64,000 nucleotides of DNA from Bipolaris cookei (taxonomy: Eukaryota > Ascomycota > Dothideomycetes > Pleosporales > Pleosporaceae), in the NCBI GenBank assembly GCA_002286855.1, contig NRSV01000063.1, forward strand, positions 62,001-126,000, in the 5' to 3' direction. The translations under genes and the position numbers were made by a program. Positions 30,742 to 41,200 of this stretch are shown in pieces (position 1 is the first letter of the stretch; each line of letters opens with the position of its first letter). The notes under the pieces were generated by a model, which saw only the letters and a list, made by a program, of their open reading frames with translations, ran no database searches and was not told where the DNA came from.

Positions 30742-32407
30742 TCATGTACAACCTTGCCCGCGCCCGGCCGCTGGCTCGCGCTGTTCGCGCTGCTGCTGTA
30801 TGTACACACTCAATGGGTTCTCCACGAGCCGCAGAAGACTCTTGCACACCTGGCGCCCGCCCACCAACGAGCATGCAGTGCTAACCAATGCCAGGAAACA
30901 CCACTGAAGCGCTCCGTCATTCAGCAAAGGAGAGGCCTCGCTATTCACGAATACAGGTCCGCAGCCCTGCTCGAGTCGGTATGAGTGCTTCGCTGCAATA
31001 TCCCACTATTTGGCGGGCCTGGACATCTAACACGAACCCCAGTATGGCATTGGCGTGCCCAAGGGCGGCGTCGCTACCAGCGGCGCAGAGGCTGAGAAGA
31101 TTGCCCAGGACATTGGTATGCGCCAGTAAGAGTAGACGGGCACCTTGGTTCTGGGGCTAATGTGTGCAGGCGGAGAGGACGCCGTCATCAAGGCTCAGGT
31201 TCTTGCCGGAGGCCGTGGAAAGGGAACCTTTGATAACGGCTTCAAGGGCGGTGTTAGGGTTGTCTACTCGTATGCTGCCACATTCTACTGCAACACCACG
31301 GCCAACTCTCTAACACAGTATGCAGTCCCCGCGAAGCAGCCATCCTTGCCGAGCAGATGATCGGCCACAAGCTCATCACCAAGCAAACTGGAGCCGCCGG
31401 CCGGCTCTGCAACTCCGTCTTCATTGTCGACCGCAAGTTCGCCCGTCGTGAGTTCTACCTCGCCATTCTTATGGACCGCGCTTCCCAAGGCCCCGTCATC
31501 GTCGCTTCGTCGCAAGGTGGAATGGACATTGAGACCGTCGCAAAGGAGCACCCTGAGGCCATCATCACCACCCCCATCGACATCCACAAGGGGGTCACCG
31601 ACGAGATGGCGCGCAACATTGCGACCGAGCTTGGTTTCTCGGAGCAGTGCATCGAGGATGCCAAGGACACCATCCAGAAGCTGTACAAGGTTTTCATGGA
31701 GAAGGATGCTACCCAGATCGAGATCAACCCCCTCTCTGAGACTACCGACCACCAGGTCCTCGCCATGGACGCCAAGCTCAACTTTGACGACAACGCCGAC
31801 TTCCGTCAGAAGGAGGTCTTTGACTGGAGGGACATTACCCAGGAAGACCCCGACGAGGTCAAGGCCGCCAAGGTTGGTCTCAACTTCATCAAGCTCGACG
31901 GCGACATTGGCTGCCTCGTCAACGGTGCCGGTCTGGCCATGGCTACCATGGACATTATCAAGCTCAACGGCGGTGCGCCCGCTAACTTCTTGGATGTCGG
32001 TGGCGGTGCTACCCCCGAGGCCATCAGGCAAGCTTTCGAACTTATCACCAGCGACCCCAAGGTCACTGCCATTTTCGTCAACATCTTTGGTGGTATCGTC
32101 CGCTGTGACGCCATCGCCAAGGGTCTCATCCAGGTTGTCCAGGAAATGAACCTCAAGACTCCTGTTATTGCTAGGTTGCAGGGTACTAACATGGAGGCTG
32201 CGCAGAAGCTTGTAAGTTTTAAGAAGTCAGACTTCGAGATGGATAATTTTGCTAACGTGTTTTGCGTAATAGATCAACGACTCGGGTCTTAAGATTTTCT
32301 CCATCGATGATCTCCAAGGTGCGGCTGAGAAGTCGGTCCAGTTCTCAAAGGTTGTCAAGATGGCACGTGATATCGATGTTGGTGTTGAGTTTACTTTGGG
32401 TATCTAA
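30742..32407 (+). CDS. LSC2: Succinyl-CoA ligase beta subunit, mitochondrial
   Basis: Six exons are visible, beginning with a short targeting exon (MYNLARARPLARAVRAAA) and ending at ARDIDVGVEFTLGI. The presequence is Arg/Ala-rich and free of acids, as for mitochondrial import. Next come LAIHEYRSAALLESYGIGVP, the ATP-grasp lid AQVLAGGRGKGTF, LITKQTGAAGRL, the Mg2+/nucleotide site EINPLSET, GLAMATMDIIKLNGG and NIFGGIVRCDAIAKG. The enzyme makes succinate and ATP or GTP from succinyl-CoA in the TCA cycle with the alpha subunit. Codon use is strongly C-biased at third positions, unlike most neighbours, as expected for a highly expressed gene. The last intron interrupts AAQKL/INDSG. The long antisense frame here is a shadow of that bias. 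Confidence 0.96.
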
Positions 32408-33339
32408 ATGTTCATTTACAAGAGAAGACGCGCGCGGCCTTTGAGGCTTGTGCACGGCGCAGAAGAATAAATTAGTTGCGCTGCATGTGTATGCTTGTGA
32501 GGAATCTTGCGCTCGTGTGGTGGAGTGTTTGATATTTGTGAGGCTTTTGTGGTTCTTGTAACCTCGGATCTTTTGCATTATTGGTACAGTGTGGAATAGC
32601 CACGCCTCGATTCGATAGGATTGAAAAATACCCGACTACTACATACTTTCTCCTGGGCCCTGCTTTTACCACATTTGTCAACCATCACACTAGCAACAAG
32701 AAGAGCGTTCTGTTCGAACGTAAGGGAGTTCTGTAGCACCTATCTATATATGCAAACCAAGCTATTCCCCTACAGACCCTTCCAGTTATTCACTATTGTG
32801 GCCACTTTCATACAGCCGATACCATTCTCGATACACTGTCTTCTTCCTGTCCCTTACTAGATGGGAGCTCGAAAGATCGTTGTGCAAACGTATCCAGCAT
32901 CGTTATAAAATCCACATATACTTTCACACAAGCCATCCCAAGACAAAAACATGATAACTCTGGATGGGTGACTTGCAGATGGAATCAAAACGTACAAGTA
33001 GACTTTTAAATACATTAGGCCACCTGCACTAACGCCCAACAGGACAGAACCAGCATGCTATCTGCCGGCTTTTTAAACGGGCAACCGCTCGACGCGGCAC
33101 CGCACTGCAAGCGGTGCATGCCGAGGCAGCTGTCACAAACAGAATGCAGGATGCATTGTGGGACATGCAAGATCAGCGGTTGCATCCCTGTCCGACAGGT
33201 GGAGTTGTTAGAGGAAGCGATGATCAAAGAGTATTATAAAGGCAGAGGGATCTCAAAAAATGTCTGACAGATTTTACATCGCTCTGCTGGATTCTCACAA
33301 GTTTGTTTATACCTTACAATTCGATTTCGAGATCCAAAT
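32408..33339. other. Intergenic, 0.9 kb, no gene seen
   Basis: Holds the LSC2 3' UTR and the SDR promoter. A 70-codon Cys-rich frame at 33055-33267 has no family match I know and no splice support, so it is not called. Confidence 0.4.
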
Positions 33340-34475
33340 ATGGTACCGAATCTAAGTGACCTCCCAAAAGACTATTATGTTAAATCAATGCAATTCACAA
33401 AACGTGCGCATCAAGATGCGTATCCAGCGATTGACCCAAGTCTCCCAGAGCACAGCTTAACAGGCAAAGTCGTTATCGTCACTGGAGCTTCACGCGGAAT
33501 CGGGGCTACAGTACGTCCAAAAATACCTATCAGTATATTGTGCACCATGCTCAAAACTAACAACTATCTTCAAAAAAAAGGCAATGGTACCAGCATTCGT
33601 CAAAGCTGGAGTCAAAGGCATGGTACTCCTTGCATCCAACGCCGCCAAACTATCCACCACCGAAGCCTCTGTAAAAGAAGCCAACCCAGCAATCGAAACA
33701 CTAACCTGCGCCCTCGACATCTCCAACTCGCAAGCCGTAGAAACAGCCTTCGAAAGCATCAAGCAGAAATTCGGTCACGCAGACATCCTCATCAATGCCG
33801 CAGGCGTCCTAACCGGCGACGGACCCAAACTCCATGAGACAAATGTCGACGAATGGTGGAACAATTTTGTACGTCTCTTTCCCTCCCCCAAAACCTCCCA
33901 TCAGCCCGCTCCCAATCCCCTTTCCCAAACCACCCACAAACCCAGAATTCAAAAGAAGAAGAAGAAGAAGAAGAAGAAGAAGAAGAAGAAGAAAAAGAGG
34001 AGGCTAACAGCCCATCCCTCAGGAAATAAACGCAAAAGGCACCTACCTCCTAACCCGCTTCTTCCTCCGCCTCCTCCCCTCCCCCACCACCACCCCCGCC
34101 ACAATTCTCAACCTCAGCTCCTGGCAATCCTTCTTCACCGTGCCCCCCGTGGGCGGCTATCTCATGAGTAAATTCGCACTCGATGCCCTCGCCACATACG
34201 TCGCCGCCGAGTACCCCGCCGTAACCGCCGTATCCATGCATCCGGGGCTCGTGGCGACGAACATGCTGCGGGAGCCGTTTCGCTCGCTGTTTAACAATGA
34301 TAGTGCTGAGTTGGTGGGCGGGACAGCGGTGTGGATTTGTCAAGAAAAGGCGAGGTGGTTGAGTGGGAGGTTTGTGAGTGCGAATTGGGATGTAGAGGAT
34401 TTGGTTGCGAGGAAGGAGGAGATTTTGGAAAGGAATTTGCTGAAGTTAGGGCTGAAGGGGGAGTTTGGGGTGTAG
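33340..34475 (+). CDS. Classical short-chain dehydrogenase/reductase
   Basis: Three exons (33340-33510, 33581-33868, 34023-34475) give 303 residues. The cofactor motif TGASRGIG spans residues 48-55, DISN is the usual acidic/adenine segment, and ILINAAG is the NNAG-type strand. The catalytic Ser is in NLSSW (about 185), with Tyr199 and Lys203 in YLMSK. After it PGLVATNML is the standard PG motif. A 40-residue N-terminal extension precedes the Rossmann fold; it is not a signal peptide. Substrate unknown. Intron 2 is longer than usual (154 nt) because it carries an AAG microsatellite. The middle of exon 3 is rich in CTC/CCC codons, unlike exon 1. Confidence 0.9.
33951..33995 (+). repeat. (AAG)n microsatellite in an intron
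   Basis: About 13 AAG units followed by A-rich sequence lie inside intron 2 of the SDR gene, shortly upstream of its branch-site-like GCTAAC and CAG acceptor. Confidence 0.9.
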
Positions 34476-34704
34476 ATGATGTGGGATTGGCTTGGATAGA
34501 TAACTTTGTGCTTTTGCAAAGTGGGGGGGGGGAAGAGTGAGCCTAAGCATGCGTTTACGAAGGTTAAATATATATATCTTCGTTCGGCGAGAGAAAAACC
34601 CAAGCTTAGTAGTAGATAAGAAAGATCTTACAAGCTTTCAAACAGCTCAAATCCCACGCTCAAGGCAATTTTACCACATTAATCACTTTTCAATCCTTCC
34701 TAAA

Positions 34705-35214
34705 TCATTTCTTCTCCCCTTGAACACTCTTTCCCCCAGCTTGCGTCGTATCCCCAACGAACTTGCCAGCAGCTACATCAACATCAGCTTTCTGATCCTC
34801 TACCCAACAAAGACGCTTCTGCGTACGTACCTTTCGTCGTCTCTCCAACCCCAGAAGTAACCCCCGTCACCGCATCTCCCAGCCCCTTACCACCAGCCGC
34901 AACTACGTTCCCCGTTGTATCCGTTATGCCCTGGACGCCCTTTCCGACGGTGTTGGTTGCAGCGCCGAGGGTGTTTCCTGGCGGATGGGTTAGCATAACG
35001 CATTTGGGCAGAGGAGGTGCGCGAGAGAAAGAGAAAGAGAAAGGGGAGAGAAAGAAAAAAATCACATACCCAATCCACTCGCCGCCGTCCCAAAAAACCC
35101 TATATATCACTCATCAGCTCTCTCTCTCATTTCCAAGCCAAACCAAACCAAGTACCCCGATCCATAGCCGGTACAAAACTCACCTTTCTGTTGCTGCTCG
35201 TTCTGCTCAGCCAT
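34705..35214 (-). CDS. Small LEA-like Gly/Thr-rich repeat protein
   Basis: Four exons (35214-35184, 35099-35070, 34977-34831, 34772-34705) give 91 residues with all phases consistent. The start is MAEQNEQQQKGFFGTAASGL. The rest is built from degenerate 11-residue units such as GKGVQGITDTTGNVV, GKGLGDAVTGVTSGVGETTK and GKFVGDTTQAGGKSVQG. These resemble late-embryogenesis-abundant-like proteins of moulds, thought to be disordered and to protect cells from drying and stress. No signal peptide. An intact transposon starts 98 bp upstream of the ATG, so its promoter may be displaced. Identity as LEA-like is by composition and repeat, not by a firm domain. Confidence 0.75.
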
Positions 35215-35312
35215 ATCGATCCTAGTCTGGCTTTTCGAATCGCGTATTATTCTTCCTTTTGTTCTTGTTCCAGAAAGGAAACGATACAAGAGTATGTCCA
35301 AATTTAAGGATA

Positions 35313-35375
35313 ACGTAAAGCACCACCGAGCCGGACACACCACCGAGCCGGACACTTTTTCTTGGCATCGCGAAC
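35313..35375 (+). repeat. Left terminal inverted repeat, intact element
   Basis: Starts ACGTAAAGC and contains two adjacent 17-bp units CACCACCGAGCCGGACA (35321 and 35338), which could be transposase-binding sites. Confidence 0.95.
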
Positions 35376-35392
35376 ATCACTTGCAAAGTAAC

Positions 35393-37078
35393 ATGTCCCA
35401 ACTACGTAAAGATACATTAACTCAGAGAGAAGGCAGAATTACTCTTGCTATTCAGGCCTATCGTACGGGCCAGTTTAAGAGCATTCGACGCGCTGCTGCT
35501 GTCTACAACGTTCCTTTTCAGCGGCTTTCTGATCGGCTTAACAAAATCACTTTTCGACCCCAGATATCTCCAAACTGCCGCAAACTAACTATAATTGAAG
35601 AGCAAACAATTGTACGATATATTCTTGATCTAGACTCACGAGGATTTGCTCCCCGACTGTGTGAGGTAGCGGATATGGCAGAGAAACTACTGCGCGTACG
35701 AGATGGCCAACCTTTAGGCAAGAACTGGGCAGAGCGATTTGTATCGCGTTCCGACGAGCTTAAAACAGCTTTCAATCGAGCAAAGGACCGCCAGAGAATA
35801 CAGCAGGAAGATCCAGAGGTTATTAACGCGTGGTTTGAGCTTGTACGAGAGACAATTGAGAAGTATGGAGTACATTCTGACGACATCCATAACTTTGACG
35901 AGACTGGCTTTCAGATGGGCGTGATTGGCTCAATGAAGGTAGTTACAGGCGCAGAGCGTCGTACGAGGCCTACTTTGACGCAGCCAGGCAATCGTGAGTG
36001 GGTTACAGTTATTCAGAGCATCTGCGCTGCGGGGTATGCTACTCCGCCATTCATTATCTACAAGGGACGCGTCCATATCTCTGCTTGGTACGAAGAAGTA
36101 GATATACCGTACGATTGGAAGCTCTCAGTATCACAGAACGGCTGGACAAATAACGCGCTTGGTCTTGAGTGGTTAAAGCACTTTGACGAGCATACAAAGA
36201 CGCGTCAGGTGGGGTCGTACAGGCTACTTATTCTTGACGGCCATGAGAGCCACCTAAACCAAGAATTTAAGGACTACTGTCTTGAACAGAAGATTCTTAC
36301 TCTTTGTATGCCTGCTCATTCATCGCATATACTTCAGCCGCTTGACGTTGTCTGCTTTTCGCCTCTTAAGCAGAAGTACTCCCAACGCGTACGAGACTTG
36401 GCACGCCACCACGTCTGGCATATTGATAAAGAACGCTTCCTGCCAGCCTTTCGAGACGCGTTTCGCGACGTATTTACGTTCGATAACTGCAAAAAAGCCT
36501 TTAAGGCAGCAGGGCTAGTTCCTATTAACGCGCAGAGAGTCATTGATCGTCTTGACGTACGCCTTTGTACCCCACCACAAGAAGCTCAGCTAGAAACACC
36601 CTGGGAGTCTAAAACCCCTAGCAATTCGTACGAATTTGGATCACAGTCGAAGCTTGTGAGAGATCCTTTCGTACGATCACCAACTGCTGCACAAGAAGGC
36701 TTCTCAAAGCTTATTAAAGGAGCTGAGGAGATGCTACATGAGAATGTGCTTATGAAGGCCCGCATACGAGAGCTTGAAGAGCAATTAGCTGAGGTAACAA
36801 AGCGCCGAGGGCGTAAAAGAAAGCGAATTCAGACAGGCGGGACACTAGACTTTGGTGCAGGAGCATCGCAGGCAGCTGAAAATGCTGCTACTGGTCGTAC
36901 GGCATCAAAGAAGGCGCGTGGTGGGGGTAGTCAAGAAAAGGCTCTACCAGGTCAACGGCACTGTGGAACCTGTGGGAGAGTGGGCCATAACGCCCGTACG
37001 TGCCAAAAAGATGTAGAAGAAGATTCTCTATCAGATACAAGTGAGTTGTATAACGCATCTATAGCTAGTGTAGAGTAA
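35393..37078 (+). CDS. Fot1/pogo transposase, intact
   Basis: The frame encodes 561 residues from the ATG at 35393 (MSQLRKDTLTQ). An ATG at 35294 in the same frame lies outside the element and was not used. Order: psq/CENP-B-like helix-turn-helix (RRAAAVYNVPFQRLSDRL, about 30-50), a second DNA-binding helix set with GKNWAERFVSR, and the DDE/DDD core with NFDETGF, LILDGHESHLN and ILQPLDVVCFSPLK. Then come a coiled coil (MLHENVLMKARIRELEEQLAEV), a basic RRGRKRKR patch and a C-terminal CCHC knuckle CGTCGRVGHNARTC. All catalytic acidic residues are present. The enzyme should cut and paste its own element at TA sites in the nucleus. The zinc knuckle is a feature of only some members of the group. 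Confidence 0.95.
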   Translation: MSQLRKDTLTQREGRITLAIQAYRTGQFKSIRRAAAVYNVPFQRLSDRLNKITFRPQISPNCRKLTIIEEQTIVRYILDLDSRGFAPRLCEVADMAEKLLRVRDGQPLGKNWAERFVSRSDELKTAFNRAKDRQRIQQEDPEVINAWFELVRETIEKYGVHSDDIHNFDETGFQMGVIGSMKVVTGAERRTRPTLTQPGNREWVTVIQSICAAGYATPPFIIYKGRVHISAWYEEVDIPYDWKLSVSQNGWTNNALGLEWLKHFDEHTKTRQVGSYRLLILDGHESHLNQEFKDYCLEQKILTLCMPAHSSHILQPLDVVCFSPLKQKYSQRVRDLARHHVWHIDKERFLPAFRDAFRDVFTFDNCKKAFKAAGLVPINAQRVIDRLDVRLCTPPQEAQLETPWESKTPSNSYEFGSQSKLVRDPFVRSPTAAQEGFSKLIKGAEEMLHENVLMKARIRELEEQLAEVTKRRGRKRKRIQTGGTLDFGAGASQAAENAATGRTASKKARGGGSQEKALPGQRHCGTCGRVGHNARTCQKDVEEDSLSDTSELYNASIASVE

Positions 37079-37098
37079 TTCGAGTTTTCGTACATGAA

Positions 37099-37161
37099 GT
37101 TCGTGATGCCAAGAAAAAGTGTCCGGCTCGGTGGTGTGTCCGGCTCGGTGGTGCTTTACGT
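37099..37161 (-). repeat. Right terminal inverted repeat, intact element
   Basis: Reverse complement equals the left repeat except for A in place of G at the 58th base. Confidence 0.95.
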
Positions 37162-37163
37162 TA

Positions 37164-38258
37164 TGTATATAGCGAAAGAGTCTAGTATGGACCTCGGCAG
37201 CGATCACGACTTATAACGTTGCAGACGGGGGGGAGGGGGGGGTTGATCTCATGTTCAGTCGATATGACGTAACTTCGTTCCCTTGACCCTGCACGTCTTT
37301 GGCCCCCTCTCCCACCCCCGTCCTCCCCCGCCCCCATTATATCATTGCCCCGTCGATCCTTTTTGCGTGGTAATAAAATCACAAAGTCATTTTGCTTACA
37401 CAGAGCAGATTGTCCCCTGGCCCAGATTTAGACTCAATTGCAGGTGGAAAATGAGTACCTTCGACACAGTAACAACCACATTCATCACGATCAACACAAT
37501 GGACGCAACCTGTGAATAGAACAAATGCATTCTAACTAGAGCAAACGAAAAATAATACACAGCAGTTTTCATCCTCCGTCATTCCATGATAGCCTTTTGT
37601 TCAACCACATAAAATCCTGCTTCTCGTGACCCAAGTCATTTTTGGTTCGCAGGTTGCATGCCTAAGCAACGTCTGCTATCGTCGGCGGCACCGCACCATA
37701 AAGCTACCCACTCTTCGTTTGCAAAAAAAATGTGAATGAGGAGAAGAATAAAGAAGAAAAGTAAATCGAGGTTGCGGAAATCGAAGAGAGACATTGACAG
37801 GAGAAAACAGCATCCCTTCTACCTGTCCAACCCTACCCATCGTGACAGAAAGAGATGACAAACTTGAAGAAAACGGGGATGCAGAATCAGAGCCCCGGGA
37901 TACCACCCATGACGCTTATGAAAAGCGTGCAATTTGGGCCACCTTCCCTCTTTATATCCGGAACGCCGTCGTGTTTGGTAGTGCCGTGATAAACATGCGT
38001 GAAGAAAAGTCGAAGCTTTTTAAAGGTCACCCATGAGAGATTGAGAAGCCAAACCCGTCTGGAAACGACCTACCGCTCGACAACAAGGAAACTTTTGGAA
38101 TCCACCAGTCTTGAAAAGCTGCAGTAAGGAAACCCTGCAAAATGCAGAACAATGCGCGCTGACATGCCCCCGTCTATGCAACGAAACAAGCGATTAGATT
38201 ACCGCGTGCGGCATGGTCTAGGGGTATAACCGTCACGCGCCTGAACGAAGAAAGGTAA
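37164..38258. other. Intergenic, 1.1 kb
   Basis: Has G- and C-rich runs near 37220-37340 and otherwise no gene. A tRNA-like 5' half at about 38213-38243 (box A only) is discussed under rejected items. Confidence 0.4.
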
Positions 38259-41200
38259 TCAGCCGGATGACTTGGTATCCGCCTCAGCAGAGTTCTCTTC
38301 TGGACCTTGCGACGAAGAGGCTGCCTCGCCGGCGTCTTCGTTGCTAAGGGCTGCTAGCGCACTGTCATGATGTTAGTACGGACTTTTACATATTGACCGA
38401 CATGAGAACTCACCTGAAAGCATTTGCATGGGCATTCGAGTCCTTCTCCTTCTGCACGGGTGGAGTGCCAGTGCGCGAAGAAGCTCCAGAGTCGTCACCA
38501 CCACGACCCATCATGCTGGGGCCGAGACCACGACGGCCGCTACCGCTGCGGCTGCCGAGCATAGACGGACCAAGTGCTCCGGCGTTGCTGAGGTTGCGGC
38601 CAGAAGCGCCCTTGGAGAGCTTGCGGAGATCATCCATCTGTACACGGCTGCCGGTGTCAGGAGGCGGTTGCATGCCAGCGCCAGAGAATGAGCGGGCATC
38701 GCCACGGCCCATTGGGAGACGGCCACCACCAGCACGCTGGTTCGAACGTGTTCGCTCCATCTCGGCAGCCTGCTGAGCGGCCATGGCCTCTTGATGAATC
38801 TCGGCAATAGTCTTGGGGCCCTTGAGGTTGTCCTTGGATTTCCATCCAGCCTTGCGCAGATCAACAGTGTCGAGCAACATGAAGTGCATACGCGAAGGAA
38901 GACCCTCCATGTTCATGACCTTCTCGATACGCTCAAAGTACATGTTGATCATTTTGGGGCCAGCCTCGGCAGACTCCATGGTTGCACCAACAGTGCGGAG
39001 CAGCTTGACCAAACTCTCAATAGCGGCCTCGTCAGGAAGGCCTTCAAAGTCAAGAAGCTTCAGTACACACTCGTGCATGATTCGTAGCGTCAACATGCCA
39101 AGCTTGTACAGCTCTCCAATAAACTGGATCAGACCGAGACCCTTACGTTTAGCAGCAGCGGCAACGTAGTACTCATCTGAAAGCAGCTTGGCCTCTTTGC
39201 CGTCCTCGGGAGCGTCGGGAAGGTTGACTTCCCAACCACGCTCAAACTCTTCCTGACAGCGGTTGAGAAGGTACTTTCGGAAGAGAGCACCGCCAACCAC
39301 AGGGTTGCCATGCTTGTCTCGGACGTTCTCATCCTTGATTTCTGTGCTCATGGTTTGCAGCATGCGACTGCAGAACTTGGCATACATGGAAGACCAATGG
39401 CTTTCGTCACAGGCCTTTTCGAACGTGAGCTGAATGACTTGGCGGAGCGTGCGGCCGTCAGTCTCATCCTTAGATTGCCCAGCAATCTCGAGAATCTGGT
39501 CTGAAATCTTGTCGAACTTGTCGGGTGTCATCTTGTTCAGAGCAGCCTTGACCTTACGCTGTACCATGTCAGGAGGCATGTGGCCTGAAGGCGGCGCGGC
39601 TGATGCGGGCGCAACAATCGATTGGGGAACCCATCCAGTTTGCGAGCGTTGGAGGGCCTTAACCTCCTGGCCGGCAGTAAGAGGCATAGCCTTGGCGTCT
39701 GCAGTAGCGTTGTTGTTACCACCGCGGCGGCTACCGCCTCCCTTACCACGAGAGCTTCCAACACGGGGAGAGTTGGGTCCATGGGGCATGCTCTGGTAAG
39801 AGCTGGTACGAACCATCGGGGGTGCCATAGGGAATGCGCCACCACGTCCACCACCTAGAACGACATGAGCAAGAGGGTTCGTCATAGAGCCACGTCCACC
39901 TTGGGCTTGCTGGAAACGCTGTTCGGATGTCGTACCTGGTGGGAGTGTTCGACCTCCCAATGAGCCGCCTTGGCCAAATGTGCCCATGCCACCACCACCA
40001 CCGCCGGCGCCTCGAGAAGGCTGTCGTCCGCCGCCGATCATGGAGCCAGGGCGAGCCGATGGAGGACCACGAGCCGAAGCAGGCTCATCACCAACAGTCT
40101 CCTTCAGCTTCATATCCCAATCAACAGAAGGCTTCTCCTTGAAGACATCCTGGAACTGGAGCAAAAAGTCCTTATCGTACTGGCGGCCCTTGCTTCTGTT
40201 GCTGTTGTTCAGAGCCGGGTTAGGGCTTGAAACGCCTTGCGGGTACTGAATCTCGTTGCGGACTTCGAGGAAGCGCGCAGTTTTGAGTGCTTGCATACCA
40301 GCAGTTGGCTGAGCGGGCTCAACAGACTTGTTGGTCTCAAGCTTGAGAGCAGCTGGCTTGGGCTTTGTGCCAGTCGGTGTCTTGGAGGGTGCAGGAGCGA
40401 CCACAGGTGTGGGCTCTGCTGGTTCCTCAGTCTGCGAGGCACCAGGACCAAACATGGTGTTCTTCTTGAGGCTTGCGAAGAGCTCCTTGTCTTTGGCCTC
40501 GCGTTCGGCCTTTTGTTCTGGAGTCTCTGCTGCACGAGCTGCCTCAGCCTCTTCGGCCTCGCGCTCGAGCTTGCGAAGGCGCTCTTCCTCCTGTTTGATC
40601 TTTTCAGCAGCGTTGGCCTTTTCGGCCTCGGCCTTTCGCTTCTTCTCTTCAGCATAGCGCTTCTCGTCCTCTTCACGCTTCCTCTCTTCTTCCTCCATTT
40701 CGGCAATCATGCGCTCCATCTCTTCATCCTCCTTACGCTTCTTCTCTTCTGCGTCCAACTCAGCCTTTTTGGCAGCTTCAGCTTCCTCCTTCTGCTTAGC
40801 CTCGAGGGCAGCCTTGGCCTCTGCCTCTTCCTTGGCAGCAAGCTTAGCGCTGGCCTCAGCCTTTGCTTCGTCTTCACTGGCCTCCTTGGCCTTCTTCTCA
40901 GCTTCTTCCTGGAGACGGAGCTTCTCTTGGAATTGCTTGACAAAGTCGGCCTTCTTAGCAGCAGTGTCTTCAGCGCGAGTGGTATCTGAGGCGCTTGGTG
41001 CGCGGGGAGGAGTGGGGGTGGCGGCAATGGCTGGTGACCTGGGAGCAGCAGGTGGGGCAGATGCGGTAGCAGATGGGGCGGGTGATGAGCCCTTGCCCTT
41101 GTTGAAGTCGACAACCTCACCGTCGGCAGTCTTGATAACTATGGCCTTGCTTTGCCTCTTTGGACGCTCAAAGCTTGTGGTAGGTGCTGGGCTTGCCGAG

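Larger units (their letters stand above)
35313..37161 (+). mobile_element. Intact Fot1/pogo-type DNA transposon, 1849 bp
   Basis: Terminal inverted repeats of 63 bp differ at a single base, and TA flanks both ends (35311-35312 and 37162-37163) as a target duplication. One uninterrupted transposase fills the inside. Near-identical ends plus an unbroken frame suggest a recent insertion and possible activity. Confidence 0.95.

Noticed and set aside
31285..32031. 248-codon antisense frame inside succinyl-CoA ligase
   Set aside because: It mirrors the strongly C-biased codons of LSC2, which suppress stops on the other strand. No domain is present.
33055..33267. Cys-rich 70-codon frame that could be a small secreted protein
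   Set aside because: No signal peptide, Cys spacing not reminiscent of a known family, and no splice support.
35294..35392. Upstream ATG extending the intact transposase by 33 residues
   Set aside because: It lies outside the element and reads through the terminal repeat; the ATG at 35393 is the likely start.
38213..38243. tRNA-like 5' half (GCGGCATGGTCTAGGGGTAT) just after the eIF4G stop codon
   Set aside because: It has a good box A but no box B (GGTTCRANYCC) within 100 bp and no 3' acceptor strand to pair, so it is not called as a tRNA.
40237..40989. 250-codon antisense Leu-rich frame inside eIF4G
   Set aside because: It is the reverse of the Lys/Glu/Ala helix of eIF4G and only looks like membrane segments.
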